From: Hyphomicrobium_A sp963776675 | Lineage (GTDB): Bacteria; Pseudomonadota; Alphaproteobacteria; Rhizobiales; Hyphomicrobiaceae | Direction of reading: 5' to 3' | Length of the DNA: 64,000 nt | Assembly: GCA_963776675.1 (NCBI GenBank) | Contig: CAVZNR010000057.1 | Span: 14,175-78,174 of the forward strand | Part shown: positions 11,676 to 20,209 of the stretch, one piece after another | Position numbering within the stretch: the stretch's first letter is position 1 | Layout of the letters: every line of letters starts with the position of its first letter | Made by a program: the position numbers and the translations under genes | The notes under the pieces: model-generated | Database searches by the model: none | What the model was told of the DNA's origin: nothing | Seen by the model: the letters and a program-made list of their open reading frames with translations, nothing else

Positions 11676-11706
11676 GGGCCCCCCGGGCCGAAACCCGGAG
11701 GACCTT
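11676..11706 (-). terminator. GC-rich hairpin between the small secreted protein and the protease gene
   Basis: Arms around 11681-11687 and 11694-11700 pair as CCGGG/CCCGG with wobble extension. There is no T tract, so it could be a weak terminator, an attenuator or an mRNA-processing hairpin. Confidence 0.35.
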
Positions 11707-11725
11707 TCGAGGGGAGGCCGAGGGC

Positions 11726-11995
11726 TTAGCCCTTCGACGACTTGGTCTTCATGTCAGCGAGGATCTGATCCCAAACGCCATGCGGGGAGAAGTCATCGCC
11801 GGCGGTGCAGGAATTGTAGGCGTCGAGCGACTTGCGCACGGCGTCGGCAAGCTCATAGCCGCTCATCTTGTCGACGTAGACCGACATCTTGCCGAGGAAG
11901 GTCTTGTAACCGGCATCGCAGTCAGACTTGGCGAAGGCCGGGGTCACGCCGAACAGCAGGGCGGTGGCGAGCGCGGCAGTAGCAAGCTTTTTCAT
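11726..11995 (-). CDS. Small secreted protein with two cysteines, unknown function
   Basis: An 89-residue protein with a clear signal peptide (MKKLATAALATALLFGVTPA, then FA-KSDCD), leaving a mature peptide of about 67 residues with two cysteines (SDCDAGY and YNSCTAG) that could form a disulfide. ATG 11995 has AGGAG 9 bp upstream. A regulated promoter lies 96-137 bp upstream and a metzincin protease follows downstream. A chaperone, inhibitor or accessory role for the protease is possible but is only suggested by position. Confidence 0.7.
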   Translation of the reverse strand: MKKLATAALATALLFGVTPAFAKSDCDAGYKTFLGKMSVYVDKMSGYELADAVRKSLDAYNSCTAGDDFSPHGVWDQILADMKTKSSKG

Positions 11996-12090
11996 GGGAA
12001 TTCTCCTTCATCTAAGGTTTGGCGCATTTTCCGTCGCAGAGCGACGTCGTCTGCGTGCAGAGGAAAACTATCGGTGTGCCGGCCCGAGTT

Positions 12091-12132
12091 GAAATATCGA
12101 TTGGGTCGGGTTTCGATAGCCGCAAGCTATCG
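12091..12132 (-). promoter_or_regulatory. LysR-type operator/promoter a (ATAG-N7-CTAT with a TATTTC box)
   Basis: The perfect palindrome CGATAGC-CGCAA-GCTATCG is at 12114-12132. Read on the minus strand, TATTTC (12091-12096) begins exactly 19 bp after the palindrome's CTAT. The same layout occurs at 14146-14187, 20109-20148 and 22752-22791. It points at the secreted protein starting at 11995, giving a leader of about 90 nt. Confidence 0.7.
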
Positions 12133-12279
12133 GCCGAGCAGGGCGTTGCCGGGAGTATGATTTTCTCGCATGCGATGCCCTAGCGGCCGACGAAGACGAC
12201 GCTCCGTACAAGGCACCATCATCGCCACGGATTTTAGGAATCCAAAAAGAGGCCGTTGCCAATTTGATTTAATGGCGTT

Positions 12280-13488
12280 TCACAGAGCCGTCTTTGGTGA
12301 AAGCCGAAAGACGAGCAATGCGGCGGCCAGCAGCGAGAGACCGACGCCGGCCACGCACGCCGGCCAGCCGAAACGGTCAAACACCAGTCCGAGCACGGCG
12401 CTGCCGACCAGACCGCCCATGAAGTAGCAGGCCAGATAGATGCCGCTTGCCGAGCCTCGATCGGTTGTAGCAGCACGGCTGACAAATCCCGTCGCGGCGG
12501 CTTGTGCGAAGAAGGTGCCGACGCCCACGAGCACCATGCCCCACAGGACGGCGGACAGGCTCGGCATCACCAGAAGCGGCAACCCCACGCCGGCAACGGC
12601 GAGCGACGCCCACACGGTCGCCTGCGTGCCGAACTTCTGCACCGCCCTACCCGCAAGCGGTGTCGTCACAATCGACGGCAGAAACACGAGATAGATGAAA
12701 CCGATCCCCATCATCCCGACCTCGAGCGGCGGCCGCATGAGGATGAAGTTGACGTAGGTGAAGGTGCCGATGAAGGCGAACAGGATGCAAAAGCCGATGC
12801 CGAAGTCGGCGCGCAGCTGCGGGTTGCGCAAGTGCTCGCGCCAAGCGGACATGGGCGGGGTCTCGGGGCCGCCCTCGGACGTCATGCGCGGCACCTTGTC
12901 GACGGTGAAATAGACGAGCACGGCGCCCAGCAGGTTCAGAAGCGCAAACACGTGGAAGTTGGTGACGAGGCCCGCGGCGTTGACCACCTCGGCCGCGATG
13001 AAGCGGCCCACGAGATTGCTCGCCACGTTGCCGGTGATGTAGGCGGCGAAAGCGCCGGCGGCCTCTTTCTCCATGAACCGCTCGCCGAGATAGGCAAGCG
13101 TGAGCGTAAAAGCGGTGGCCATGAAGAGGCCCTGCACAATGCGCAACGCGGCAAAGACAGCGAGATTGGGCGCGACCGCGAGAAGGCTCGTTGGAATGGC
13201 AAGAAGGGCAAGGCTCAGCAGAATGCCCCAGCGCCGCTCGATGCGATGGCTCACGAATGCCATGGCGAGACCGGCGACCGCCATGCCCAAGGTGCTGGCG
13301 TTGACCGCAAGGCCCATCGCGGCCGGCGTCACGCCATAGTGCTTGGTCAGCGAGGGCAGGATCGCCTGCGTGGCGAAGAAATCGACGAGCGTGAAAAAGG
13401 CCGTCAGCGCCACGACCAGCGAGCGCCCGAAGGCACCGCCGAGCGAGCGCTGCATCATCGATGTCGTAGCGGTGCCCGCGTGTCCCAT
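12280..13488 (-). CDS. MFS transporter
   Basis: A 402-residue inner-membrane protein with about 12 hydrophobic helices. The first helix is VVALTAFFTLVDFFATQAIL, followed by the loop LAMAFVSHRIERRWGI (an MFS motif A equivalent). A central hydrophilic loop near residues 205-225 (DKVPRMTSEGGPETPPM) separates the halves. The organisation fits the drug:H+ antiporter or YnfM-like branch. The substrate is unknown. It starts 83 bp after the cupin gene in the same direction, so it may be co-transcribed from the promoter at 14146-14187. Confidence 0.85.
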   Translation of the reverse strand: MGHAGTATTSMMQRSLGGAFGRSLVVALTAFFTLVDFFATQAILPSLTKHYGVTPAAMGLAVNASTLGMAVAGLAMAFVSHRIERRWGILLSLALLAIPTSLLAVAPNLAVFAALRIVQGLFMATAFTLTLAYLGERFMEKEAAGAFAAYITGNVASNLVGRFIAAEVVNAAGLVTNFHVFALLNLLGAVLVYFTVDKVPRMTSEGGPETPPMSAWREHLRNPQLRADFGIGFCILFAFIGTFTYVNFILMRPPLEVGMMGIGFIYLVFLPSIVTTPLAGRAVQKFGTQATVWASLAVAGVGLPLLVMPSLSAVLWGMVLVGVGTFFAQAAATGFVSRAATTDRGSASGIYLACYFMGGLVGSAVLGLVFDRFGWPACVAGVGLSLLAAALLVFRLSPKTAL

Positions 13489-13571
13489 CGCTCACGACCC
13501 CTGTGGAAGGTGGCGCACGGGCGTCCGACCCGAAAAGCCATCGAGACGCCCGCGCTACTTGGTGCCCATGC

Positions 13572-14066
13572 CTACATGTCGTGGTTCTTGGGATCTGCGG
13601 CGATATCCGCCGAGATCAGCGTCACGGGCTCACTGCCCGTGTTCTTCCACCAGTGCGACAGGCCGCCCTGCTCGATCGACAGGTCGCCGGCGTTGTGCAC
13701 GATCGGCACCGCGCAATGGGTGGAGTACTCGGTAATCGTCCCCGAGATGGTGTAGATCAGCGCGGGACGATCCTCGTGGCTGTGCATGGCGACCTCGCCG
13801 CCAGGCTGAATGACGAGACGGCGCATGCGGAACAAGCGCCCGGGAACGTTGACCTTCTCTTTGGCAAGGTCGATCGAGCCCAGAACCTCTTCGTTGACGC
13901 CCGAATGCGCCGAGGGACCACCCTTCTGGCCGTCGGCCGTCTCTTGGCCCGCGGGACAGCCGCCGGCATTGGCAGCGGTAGCGCCGATGAGGACGAGGCC
14001 CGTCAGCGCACCGGCAACGGTTAGCGCCATCCAGAATGGGCGGTTATGAGAACGAGGTGTGTACAT
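13572..14066 (-). CDS. Secreted cupin-domain protein
   Basis: A 164-residue protein: signal peptide or anchor (ALTVAGALTGLVLIGATAAN), then one cupin barrel. Metal-binding cupin motifs are visible in PGGEVAMHSHEDRPALIYTI (motif 1) and a second histidine in GGLSHWWKNTGSEPV (motif 2). Start 14066 is chosen because ACGGAG lies upstream and the signal peptide begins there; a longer in-frame start at 14213 would run through the operator. The product probably binds a metal or small ligand in the periplasm; no reaction can be assigned. Confidence 0.75.
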   Translation of the reverse strand: MYTPRSHNRPFWMALTVAGALTGLVLIGATAANAGGCPAGQETADGQKGGPSAHSGVNEEVLGSIDLAKEKVNVPGRLFRMRRLVIQPGGEVAMHSHEDRPALIYTISGTITEYSTHCAVPIVHNAGDLSIEQGGLSHWWKNTGSEPVTLISADIAADPKNHDM

Positions 14067-14145
14067 GGGACGTATCTCCGTGTTGCAAAGGGGGGCGGCT
14101 CTCACGCCGGTACGGAGCCAAAATCGCGCTAACGAGAGCGCAGCG

Positions 14146-14187
14146 GAAATACCTGTTGGATCGGGTATCGATAGCCGCTGGCTATCG
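14146..14187 (-). promoter_or_regulatory. LysR-type operator/promoter b upstream of the cupin gene
   Basis: CGATAGCC-GCT-GGCTATCG (14169-14187) is a perfect 19-bp palindrome. On the minus strand TATTTC (14146-14151) begins 19 bp after its CTAT. The spacer (CCGATCCAACAGG) closely resembles that of promoter a (CCGACCCAATCGA). The cupin start is about 80 bp downstream. Confidence 0.7.
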
Positions 14188-14240
14188 GCTACCCCGCCTG
14201 CGGCGATTGGCAAGGCCGGCCGCGCGGATGCGTGAAGGCT

Positions 14241-15624
14241 TCATGCCGGATATCCGTAAAGATCGATCGGCTCGGTGACGCCCGCCACCTTCGCACCGGG
14301 GCGCGACTGCGGCTCGACCGCCGGCGCATAGCCTTGATCGCGGGCCTCGCGCAGTGTCACGGCCGGCAATAGCGCCCGTGTCTTCTCCACCTTGTTGTGC
14401 TTTTCGAGCTTGGCGGCGAGGTTCACGGCCTCGCCGATCACCGTGTACTCGAGCCGCGTAGCGTCACCCAATGTCGCAAACACGACCGTTCCCGAAGCTA
14501 CGGCGGCGTTTACGTGCAACGGCGGCTTGAGGCCCATGTCCTCCAGTGACCGCTGCCAGGCGAGCGCTTCGGCGAGAATGCTGTCGAGCGCGCGCAGCGC
14601 ATCCGCTGCAGCCGTCGTCGACGGCGCCACGGCCCCGAAGGTCACCATGACGCCGTCGCCGAGGAACTTGTCGACCACGCCGTTGTTGTCCTGCACGATC
14701 GGAACGATGCGCGCGTGAAACGAGGTGAGCATGCGCACGACCTCACCCGGCGGCACCGTGGTCGAGAACGGAGTGAAACCGCGTATATCGATCATCATGA
14801 TCGCGGCGGCGCGCTCGGCAGCGTGCCCGGCCTCGATCAATTCCTCCGACATGGAGATCTGCTCGGCAACGCCACGCGACAGGAAACGTTTGATTTCGCG
14901 GCCCGCCGCCTCCTCGCGCACCGCGGTCAACAGCGTCTGCTGCGCGCGCCGCGCGCCCACCGTGAGCACTCCGGTAACGAGCAGGATGGCAACGATCTTG
15001 TCGACCTCCGCTCCGATCAGGATGCGGTTTCCGGTGATGTAGGCGACGAAGTTGCGCGTCACGGCCCCGTCGGCAGACTCCGCCACCGCCACCGTCGTCA
15101 GCAGCGCCCACCCGACAGCCGCCGTCAGTCCGGCCGCCAGCACATAGCGATGGTCGAACCTCAGCGCTCTCAGCGCGATGAACACGAAGAGGTAGAGGAT
15201 CGAGGGGACCTTGAGCGAGAAGGCCGGCGGCTCGCCGTACTGCATGTGGAAGGACCAGATGAGACCGAGCAGCAGGCTCATGTCGGCCACGATCGAGGGA
15301 ATGACGAACCAGCCCGGCAACGGCCCGCGCTGCGACAACAGCAGCCTGACGAGCGCAAACGCCGTATAGGCGCCGAGCGCCAGCGGCACCGGCGCCAGCA
15401 TCGTCATGGGGGCGTCCGCCGGACGCGGTGCCAGCACGTAAAGCACCGCCAGCGCGGCAGCGAGCCCAAGCTGGACGATAGATAATGAGACGTTCGGCGT
15501 CGCGATCCTGCGCGCGCAGCAGCTCGACCACCCTAGCCGGCAGGTGAGTGGCCGATACCGGCGCGCGGAACGCGGCGACAACGCCGCCGGGCATGCTGGC
15601 GAGCCTCGTCGCAAGCGCCTGCAT
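14241..15624 (-). CDS. Membrane-anchored class III adenylate/guanylate cyclase, N-terminus frameshifted
   Basis: Converts ATP (or GTP) to a cyclic nucleotide. About six hydrophobic helices lie in the first 230 residues, then a linker (EIKRFLSRGVAEQI) and a class III catalytic domain: MMIDIRGFTPFS carries metal-binding aspartates, DKFLGDGVMVTFG the second, and EYTVIGEAVNLAAKLE the transition-state Asn/Arg region. The natural N-terminus starts at ATG 15624 (MQALATRLASMPGGVVAAF) in another frame. It joins the main frame near 15478-15485, where GATAGATA suggests a small indel. The main frame is uninterrupted from there. It lies 17 bp after the patatin gene in the same direction. Confidence 0.82.
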
Positions 15625-15641
15625 CGCAGTCCCTTTCGGCC

Positions 15642-16715
15642 CTAGAGAAAGATCTCGGCCAGATCGATACTCGAATCGTGACCGACGCGGTCGAAGTTCT
15701 CGTCGAGCCAGTCCTCAGCTCTGCGTCGGCCGGCATCGCGCAGTCGGCACAGGAAGTCCCAATCCGGATTGAGCTTGGTGGCAACGCCAAGCTGCGCCAT
15801 CTCCGCGTCGTCGCGGATCGAATGGATGCGCATGCGCTGGTACTTCGTGCCGTCGAGCGCGCCCTCGTCGATAAGCCGCGTCACGAACTCCACCGCGCGC
15901 ATCTCGCGCATCAGCGAAGAATTGAAGCTGATCTCGTTCATGCGGTCGAAGATCTCGGGCGCGGTCTTGGGGAGCTTCTTGCGCTCGATCGGATTGATGT
16001 GGACGATGATTACGTCCTTCGACGCGCCGTTGTAGATCAGGGGAAAGATTGCCGGGTTGCCCATGAAGCCGCCGTCCCAGTAGGCCTCACCCTCGATCTC
16101 GACGGCTTGGAACACGTAGGGCAGGCAGGCCGAAGCCATCACCACGTCGACGGTGAGCTCCTCATTGTGGAACACGCGGATCTTGCCGGTGCGGACGTTG
16201 GTGGCGCTCAGGAATAGGCGCGTTGCCTTGTTGCAGCGGGAGAGCTTCTCGAAATCGACTACCCGCAGCAGCACGTCCTTGAGCGGATTGAAGTTGAAGG
16301 GGTTGAGCTGATAGGGCGAGAACAAGTGCGTCAGCGCCTGGAAGGCGTGGTAGGTCGGCGAGAACTCCGCCTGGAAGCCGTAGGCCTGCAGCCATTTCTC
16401 CCAGGGCAATGTGCGCACGGGGCTGTAGAGCTCGCCGGCCTGGCTGATCTCCGTCCAGAACTCGCTGAGCTTGTCGCGGGCGCCGGCCGCGCCTCCGAGC
16501 GACACGCCGTAGGCCATGACCACGGCGTTCATGGCGCCGGCACTGGTGGCACTCAACGCCTCGATATCGAGACGTCCGTCCTCGAGCAGGCGGTCGAGCA
16601 CGCCCCAGGCGAAGGCGCCATGCGCACCCCCGCCCTGCAGCGCGATGTTGACCGGCTTGCGGTTGGCCTTGGGACGCGTTGCGGCCTTCGGCCGGCCTGG
16701 CTCCTGAATGGTCAT
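15642..16715 (-). CDS. Patatin-like phospholipase
   Basis: A 357-residue serine-Asp lipid hydrolase. The oxyanion loop is ALQGGGAHGAFAWG near residue 25, the nucleophile elbow is SATSAGAMNA near 57, and the catalytic Asp is in YWDGGFMGN. The elbow reads A-x-S-x-G rather than the usual G-x-S-x-G. A conserved C-terminal extension (NPIERKKLPKTAPEIFDRMN) resembles the DUF3734 branch. ATG 16715 overlaps the TGA of the 3-hydroxybutyrate dehydrogenase as ATGA, implying translational coupling. With that partner, a role in lipid or polyhydroxybutyrate turnover is reasonable but inferred. Confidence 0.85.
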   Translation of the reverse strand: MTIQEPGRPKAATRPKANRKPVNIALQGGGAHGAFAWGVLDRLLEDGRLDIEALSATSAGAMNAVVMAYGVSLGGAAGARDKLSEFWTEISQAGELYSPVRTLPWEKWLQAYGFQAEFSPTYHAFQALTHLFSPYQLNPFNFNPLKDVLLRVVDFEKLSRCNKATRLFLSATNVRTGKIRVFHNEELTVDVVMASACLPYVFQAVEIEGEAYWDGGFMGNPAIFPLIYNGASKDVIIVHINPIERKKLPKTAPEIFDRMNEISFNSSLMREMRAVEFVTRLIDEGALDGTKYQRMRIHSIRDDAEMAQLGVATKLNPDWDFLCRLRDAGRRRAEDWLDENFDRVGHDSSIDLAEIFL

Positions 16716-17539
16716 TGTGCCGTCCACCCGCCTTCGATGGGCAGCGCTGCGCCCGTGATCGAGGCGCCGCCGCCCGTACACAGGAACACCGCCAGCGCGC
16801 CGATCTCCTCGGTTGTCACGAACTTGCGCGTCGGCTGGGCATGCAGGAGCACGTCGCGGATGACCTGCTCCTCGGTGAGATTACGCGCTTTCGCGGTCTC
16901 CGGTATCTGTTTTTCCACCAGGGGCGTGCGCACGTAGCCGGGGCAAATGGCGTTCACCGTGATGCCGTGCTCGGCCGTCTCCAGCGCCACCGTCTTGGTG
17001 AGGCCCAAAACACCATGCTTGGCCGCAACGTAGGCCGACTTGTAGGGCGAAGCGACCAGCGCGTGCGCGGAGGCGACGTTGATGATGCGCCCCCAATTGC
17101 GCGCCTTCATCTCCGGGACCACCGCGCGGATGGTGTGGAAGGCCGCCGACAGGTTGATGGCGATGATGGCATCCCACTTGGCGATGGGGAACGTCTCGAC
17201 CGCCTCCACGTGCTGGATGCCGGCGTTGTTGACGAGCACGTCGACCTTGCCGAGCGCCTTGCCGGCCGCCGCGACCATGCCGGCGATCTCATCGGGCTTG
17301 GTCATGTCGGCGCTCGAGTAGGCGACCTTCACGCCGAAGGTGTTCTCCAACTCGGTGCGCGTCCTTTCGATCTCGGCGGCATCGCCAAAGCCGTTGAGCA
17401 TCACGTGCATGCCGGCGCCGGCGAAAGCCTGCGCGATGCCAAGGCCGATGCCGCTGGTCGAGCCGGTCACGATCGCCGACTTTCCGGCGAGCGTCTTGGT
17501 GGACAGAGCAGCACTTGATGGTGCGGTCATCATCGTCAT
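16712..17539 (-). CDS. bdhA: 3-hydroxybutyrate dehydrogenase (SDR)
   Basis: Oxidises D-3-hydroxybutyrate to acetoacetate with NAD+, in ketone-body/PHB metabolism. SDR features: the nucleotide loop TGSTSGIGLGIAQAFAGAG, NNAGIQHV, the catalytic Ser region INVASAHALVASP and YVAAKHGVLGLTK (Tyr-x3-Lys). The blocks IAKWDAIIAINLSAAFHTIR and HGITVNAICPGYVRTPLVEK are characteristic of BdhA. The start is ATG 17539 with AAGGG upstream; a GTG at 17548 is possible. Its stop overlaps the patatin start. Confidence 0.9.
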   Translation of the reverse strand: MTMMTAPSSAALSTKTLAGKSAIVTGSTSGIGLGIAQAFAGAGMHVMLNGFGDAAEIERTRTELENTFGVKVAYSSADMTKPDEIAGMVAAAGKALGKVDVLVNNAGIQHVEAVETFPIAKWDAIIAINLSAAFHTIRAVVPEMKARNWGRIINVASAHALVASPYKSAYVAAKHGVLGLTKTVALETAEHGITVNAICPGYVRTPLVEKQIPETAKARNLTEEQVIRDVLLHAQPTRKFVTTEEIGALAVFLCTGGGASITGAALPIEGGWTAQ

Positions 17540-17569
17540 GGGTGTCACCCTTGCTCGAGCCTGCAGTCC

Positions 17570-18322
17570 CTATTGCGATACGTCGCGATGCGCCTTGATC
17601 TTCTTGTAGGCGACCGGCAGGAGCGACAGGACCGCAAGACCGACGAGCGCCGTAATGACCTGCGGTGTCAGTGCGCCCTTGAGCGAGAACTCCTGCGCGC
17701 TGTCGAATATGCTGCCGAGTCCGGCGCCGATCGAGGCAAAAACGAACGTGCCCGGAATTATTCCTAGAAACGTCGCAAACACGAAGGTGCGTAGCGAGAC
17801 GCCGAGAAATGCAGGCACTAAATTTACGATGAAGAAAGGAAACGCCGGGATTAGCCGCAGCACCAGCAGATAGCTCATCGCATCCTCGTTGAAGCCCGCT
17901 TCCATTTTCGCAAGCCATGGGCCGGCCTTGGCGCGCAAGGCGTCGCCGAGAACGAAGCGCGCGGCCAGAAACAGCAGCGTCGCCCCTGCGGTCGCGCCGA
18001 CGACCACGGCCGCCGTGCCTTCCCAGATGCCAAACAGGAACCCGCCGGTGAGCGTGAGCACGGCTGCGCCCGGCACCGACAGCGCCACGGCCGCGGTATA
18101 GACGAGGACGAACAGCAGCACCGACAGGACAGGCATTGCGTCGACAAAGGACGTCAGCGTCTCTCGGTTGCGCCTCAACTCGTCAAACGTCAGATAGCGG
18201 TCGAGGCCGAGTGCGAAGAACGCGACAATGCCCACGCCGAGCACGGCGAGAGGAACGAGCCGTTTCCAGCTCGCCACCGGCTTGGGCTCCAGCATCTGCT
18301 TTTCGCTTGCTGCCGTTGTCAT
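17570..18322 (-). CDS. TVP38/TMEM64 (VTT-domain) membrane protein
   Basis: A 250-residue inner-membrane protein with five to six hydrophobic helices. The VTT/SNARE-associated core is visible: AAVALSVPGAAVLTLTGGFL, GATAGATLLFLAARFVLGD, LLVLRLIPAFPFFIVNLVPA and FLGIIPGTFVFASIGAG. The GGFLFG and RLIP...FPFF motifs are typical of bacterial TVP38 proteins. ATG 18322 has GGAG 6 bp upstream. The gene follows the FAD disulfide oxidoreductase across a terminator-like hairpin. A pairing of such proteins with mercuric-reductase-like flavoproteins is common in bacteria. Function is unproven. Confidence 0.85.
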   Translation of the reverse strand: MTTAASEKQMLEPKPVASWKRLVPLAVLGVGIVAFFALGLDRYLTFDELRRNRETLTSFVDAMPVLSVLLFVLVYTAAVALSVPGAAVLTLTGGFLFGIWEGTAAVVVGATAGATLLFLAARFVLGDALRAKAGPWLAKMEAGFNEDAMSYLLVLRLIPAFPFFIVNLVPAFLGVSLRTFVFATFLGIIPGTFVFASIGAGLGSIFDSAQEFSLKGALTPQVITALVGLAVLSLLPVAYKKIKAHRDVSQ

Positions 18323-18335
18323 AGTTCACTCCGTG

Positions 18336-18398
18336 AAAAAAAGATCGGGACCCGGTTGGAGCCGGGGGACGGGGGGAGGAGGCACCTACCCGGGTCCC
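18336..18398 (-). terminator. Terminator or attenuator between the FAD oxidoreductase and TVP38 genes
   Basis: On the minus strand GGGACCCGG (18390-18398) pairs with CCGGGTCCC (18347-18355) over a 34-nt loop and is followed after 4 nt by seven T residues (18336-18342). The TVP38 ribosome binding site starts a few bases later, so this would separate or attenuate transcription within one directon. Confidence 0.6.
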
Positions 18399-18467
18399 GG
18401 AGACGCTGTTGGCCGAGGGAGGGGGGAACGGCCGTCAGCGGGGTGGAAGCACGTGGCAACAAAAAAC

Positions 18468-19892
18468 TCATGGCAGCCTCTGCATGAGGCTCACGACCGT
18501 GCGCGTGCGATTTGAGAACAGTTGCGGGGCGAACCAGGCGCCGGCCACGCGCTTCGACACCTCGCCGAGCGTCGGATACGGCGCGATGATCGAGGCCATA
18601 TCGCGCATGGTGAGACGCTTCTGCACGGCCAGCACCCACGGCAGGACGAGTTCGCCCGCATGGCGCCCGACGATGGTCGCCCCGACGATCAGGCCGCCCT
18701 TGCCGACAACCGCCTTGATAAATCCGTCGGTCGCCCGTTCGGCTTGCGCGCGGTCGTTCTCTTCGAACGGCCACGTCACGGATCTTGCGCTCGGGTCCTT
18801 GTCTTTGGCCTGCGCCTCGGTCTGCCCGACGTGCGCGAGCTCCGGCTCGGTATAGGTGACCCAAGGCACCGCGCGGTAATCCACCTTGGCCGGCAGATTG
18901 AACAGCGCGTTGCGGATAACAATGCCGGCGTGATAGCCCGCCATGTGCGTGAACTGGAAGCCGCCCGCCACGTCGCCGATGGCAAACACGCGCTTGTTTG
19001 TCGTGCGCAGCCGGTGATCGACCTTAATGCCTGCCGGGCCATATTCGATGCCTGCCACCTCGAGATCGAGACCGCCGACATTGGGCCGCCGCCCCGCGGC
19101 AATGAGCACATGCGTGCCTTCGATCCACTGCGCGCGCGATCCGGTGGAAATCATCACGGCGATCATGTTGCCTTCGCGCGTTACGCGGTCGACCTTGGCG
19201 CGCTCGATGATGCTGACGCCTTCGGCCACAAGCCCCTTACGCACGACGGCGACCGCTTCGGCGTCGTCCTTCGGCAAAATCGACATGGCTTCGACCACGG
19301 TGACCTTGCAGCCAAGTCGCCGGTGCGCCTGCGCCAGCTCCAGGCCGATCGGGCCGCCGCCGATCACGATGAGATGACCCGGCGCCTCGGTCAGATCGAA
19401 AACGGTCTCGTTGGTCAGGTAGGGCACATCGTTCAGGCCCGGGATTGGCGGCACGAAGGCGCGCGATCCCGTCGCAACCACAAAGCGCCGCGCTGAAATC
19501 TCACGGTCCCCGGCGACGATGGTGCCTGGGCTCGTAAACTTCGCCGCCGTCTCGATGACATCAACGCCGAGCCCCCGGAAGCGCTCCACCGAATCGTGCG
19601 GAGCGATAGAGCCAATGACACCGTGAACGTGTGAATTTACCTTGAGAAAATCGATCTCTGGCTCGTGGCCATTCACGCCGAAGCGTTGCGAGGTCCGGAC
19701 CGCTTCGGCAGCCTCCGCCGCGGCGATCAGCGCCTTCGATGGGACACATCCGTAATTGAGACAATCCCCACCCATCTTGTGCTTCTCGACAAGCACGACC
19801 TTGGCGCCCAGCTGGGCGGCGCCGGCGGCTACGGAAAGGCCACCCGAGCCGGCTCCGATTATGGCAAGGTCCACTTTCATTGGCTTCGACAT
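18468..19892 (-). CDS. FAD-dependent pyridine nucleotide-disulfide oxidoreductase (mercuric-reductase-like)
   Basis: A 474-residue flavoprotein. The FAD loop AIIGAGSGGLSVAAGAAQLG is at the N-terminus, the redox disulfide is CLNYGC near residue 45, the NAD(P) loop is VIGGGPIGLELAQAHRRLG, and the second FAD contact is RVFAIGDVAGG. The C-terminal dimer domain reads SIIAPYPTLGEV where lipoamide dehydrogenases have HAHPTLSE, so the catalytic His is absent. That argues against an ordinary dihydrolipoyl dehydrogenase and for a mercuric-reductase-like relative. No N-terminal HMA domain and no MerR are present. Start 19892 is chosen for GGAG upstream. Divergent from lysR, with a regulated promoter between. 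Confidence 0.82.
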   Translation of the reverse strand: MSKPMKVDLAIIGAGSGGLSVAAGAAQLGAKVVLVEKHKMGGDCLNYGCVPSKALIAAAEAAEAVRTSQRFGVNGHEPEIDFLKVNSHVHGVIGSIAPHDSVERFRGLGVDVIETAAKFTSPGTIVAGDREISARRFVVATGSRAFVPPIPGLNDVPYLTNETVFDLTEAPGHLIVIGGGPIGLELAQAHRRLGCKVTVVEAMSILPKDDAEAVAVVRKGLVAEGVSIIERAKVDRVTREGNMIAVMISTGSRAQWIEGTHVLIAAGRRPNVGGLDLEVAGIEYGPAGIKVDHRLRTTNKRVFAIGDVAGGFQFTHMAGYHAGIVIRNALFNLPAKVDYRAVPWVTYTEPELAHVGQTEAQAKDKDPSARSVTWPFEENDRAQAERATDGFIKAVVGKGGLIVGATIVGRHAGELVLPWVLAVQKRLTMRDMASIIAPYPTLGEVSKRVAGAWFAPQLFSNRTRTVVSLMQRLP

Positions 19893-20209
19893 GCTCCGCG
19901 CTCCCAAGCGGTTACGTCTTCGACATTGGCCGCGTTACAAATCGGCGCCCGTCGCGAATAGTCCTGTGCAACGTTATTCCAATCGAGCTTGATGGCCCCG
20001 GCGGGCCGTTAGCGGGCTATTTGCCTTTTCCCGAAATTCCCGGCCCGATGCTCAATAGTTCATCACCTCGTTCACACCCCGGACCGTAACGATCAGGGTG
20101 CTGGAGCGGAAATACCGAGTGGATTAGAAATTGATAGCCAATGGCTATGGTCCAAGAGGCTAGCGGCAACGCCATGCTAGAGACTGTCCGGCATACACAA
20201 GGTCGTCCC
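19893..20209. other. Divergent intergenic region between the FAD oxidoreductase and lysR
   Basis: 317 bp without a gene. It contains promoter/operator c (20109-20148). Short open frames at 19880-20089 have no ribosome binding site and look non-coding. The leader of about 200 nt before the oxidoreductase is long, but no structured RNA was recognised in it. Confidence 0.5.
20109..20148 (-). promoter_or_regulatory. LysR-type operator/promoter c between lysR and the FAD oxidoreductase
   Basis: ATAGCC-AAT-GGCTAT (20134-20148) is a perfect palindrome. On the minus strand TATTTC (20109-20114) begins 19 bp after it, pointing at the oxidoreductase. It lies 62 bp before the lysR start on the other strand. 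This is the classical place for a LysR-type regulator to control its divergent target and itself. Confidence 0.75.

Noticed and set aside
18468..19892. Dihydrolipoyl dehydrogenase (lpdA)
   Set aside because: The C-terminal His-Glu catalytic region is replaced, and no 2-oxoacid dehydrogenase genes are nearby.
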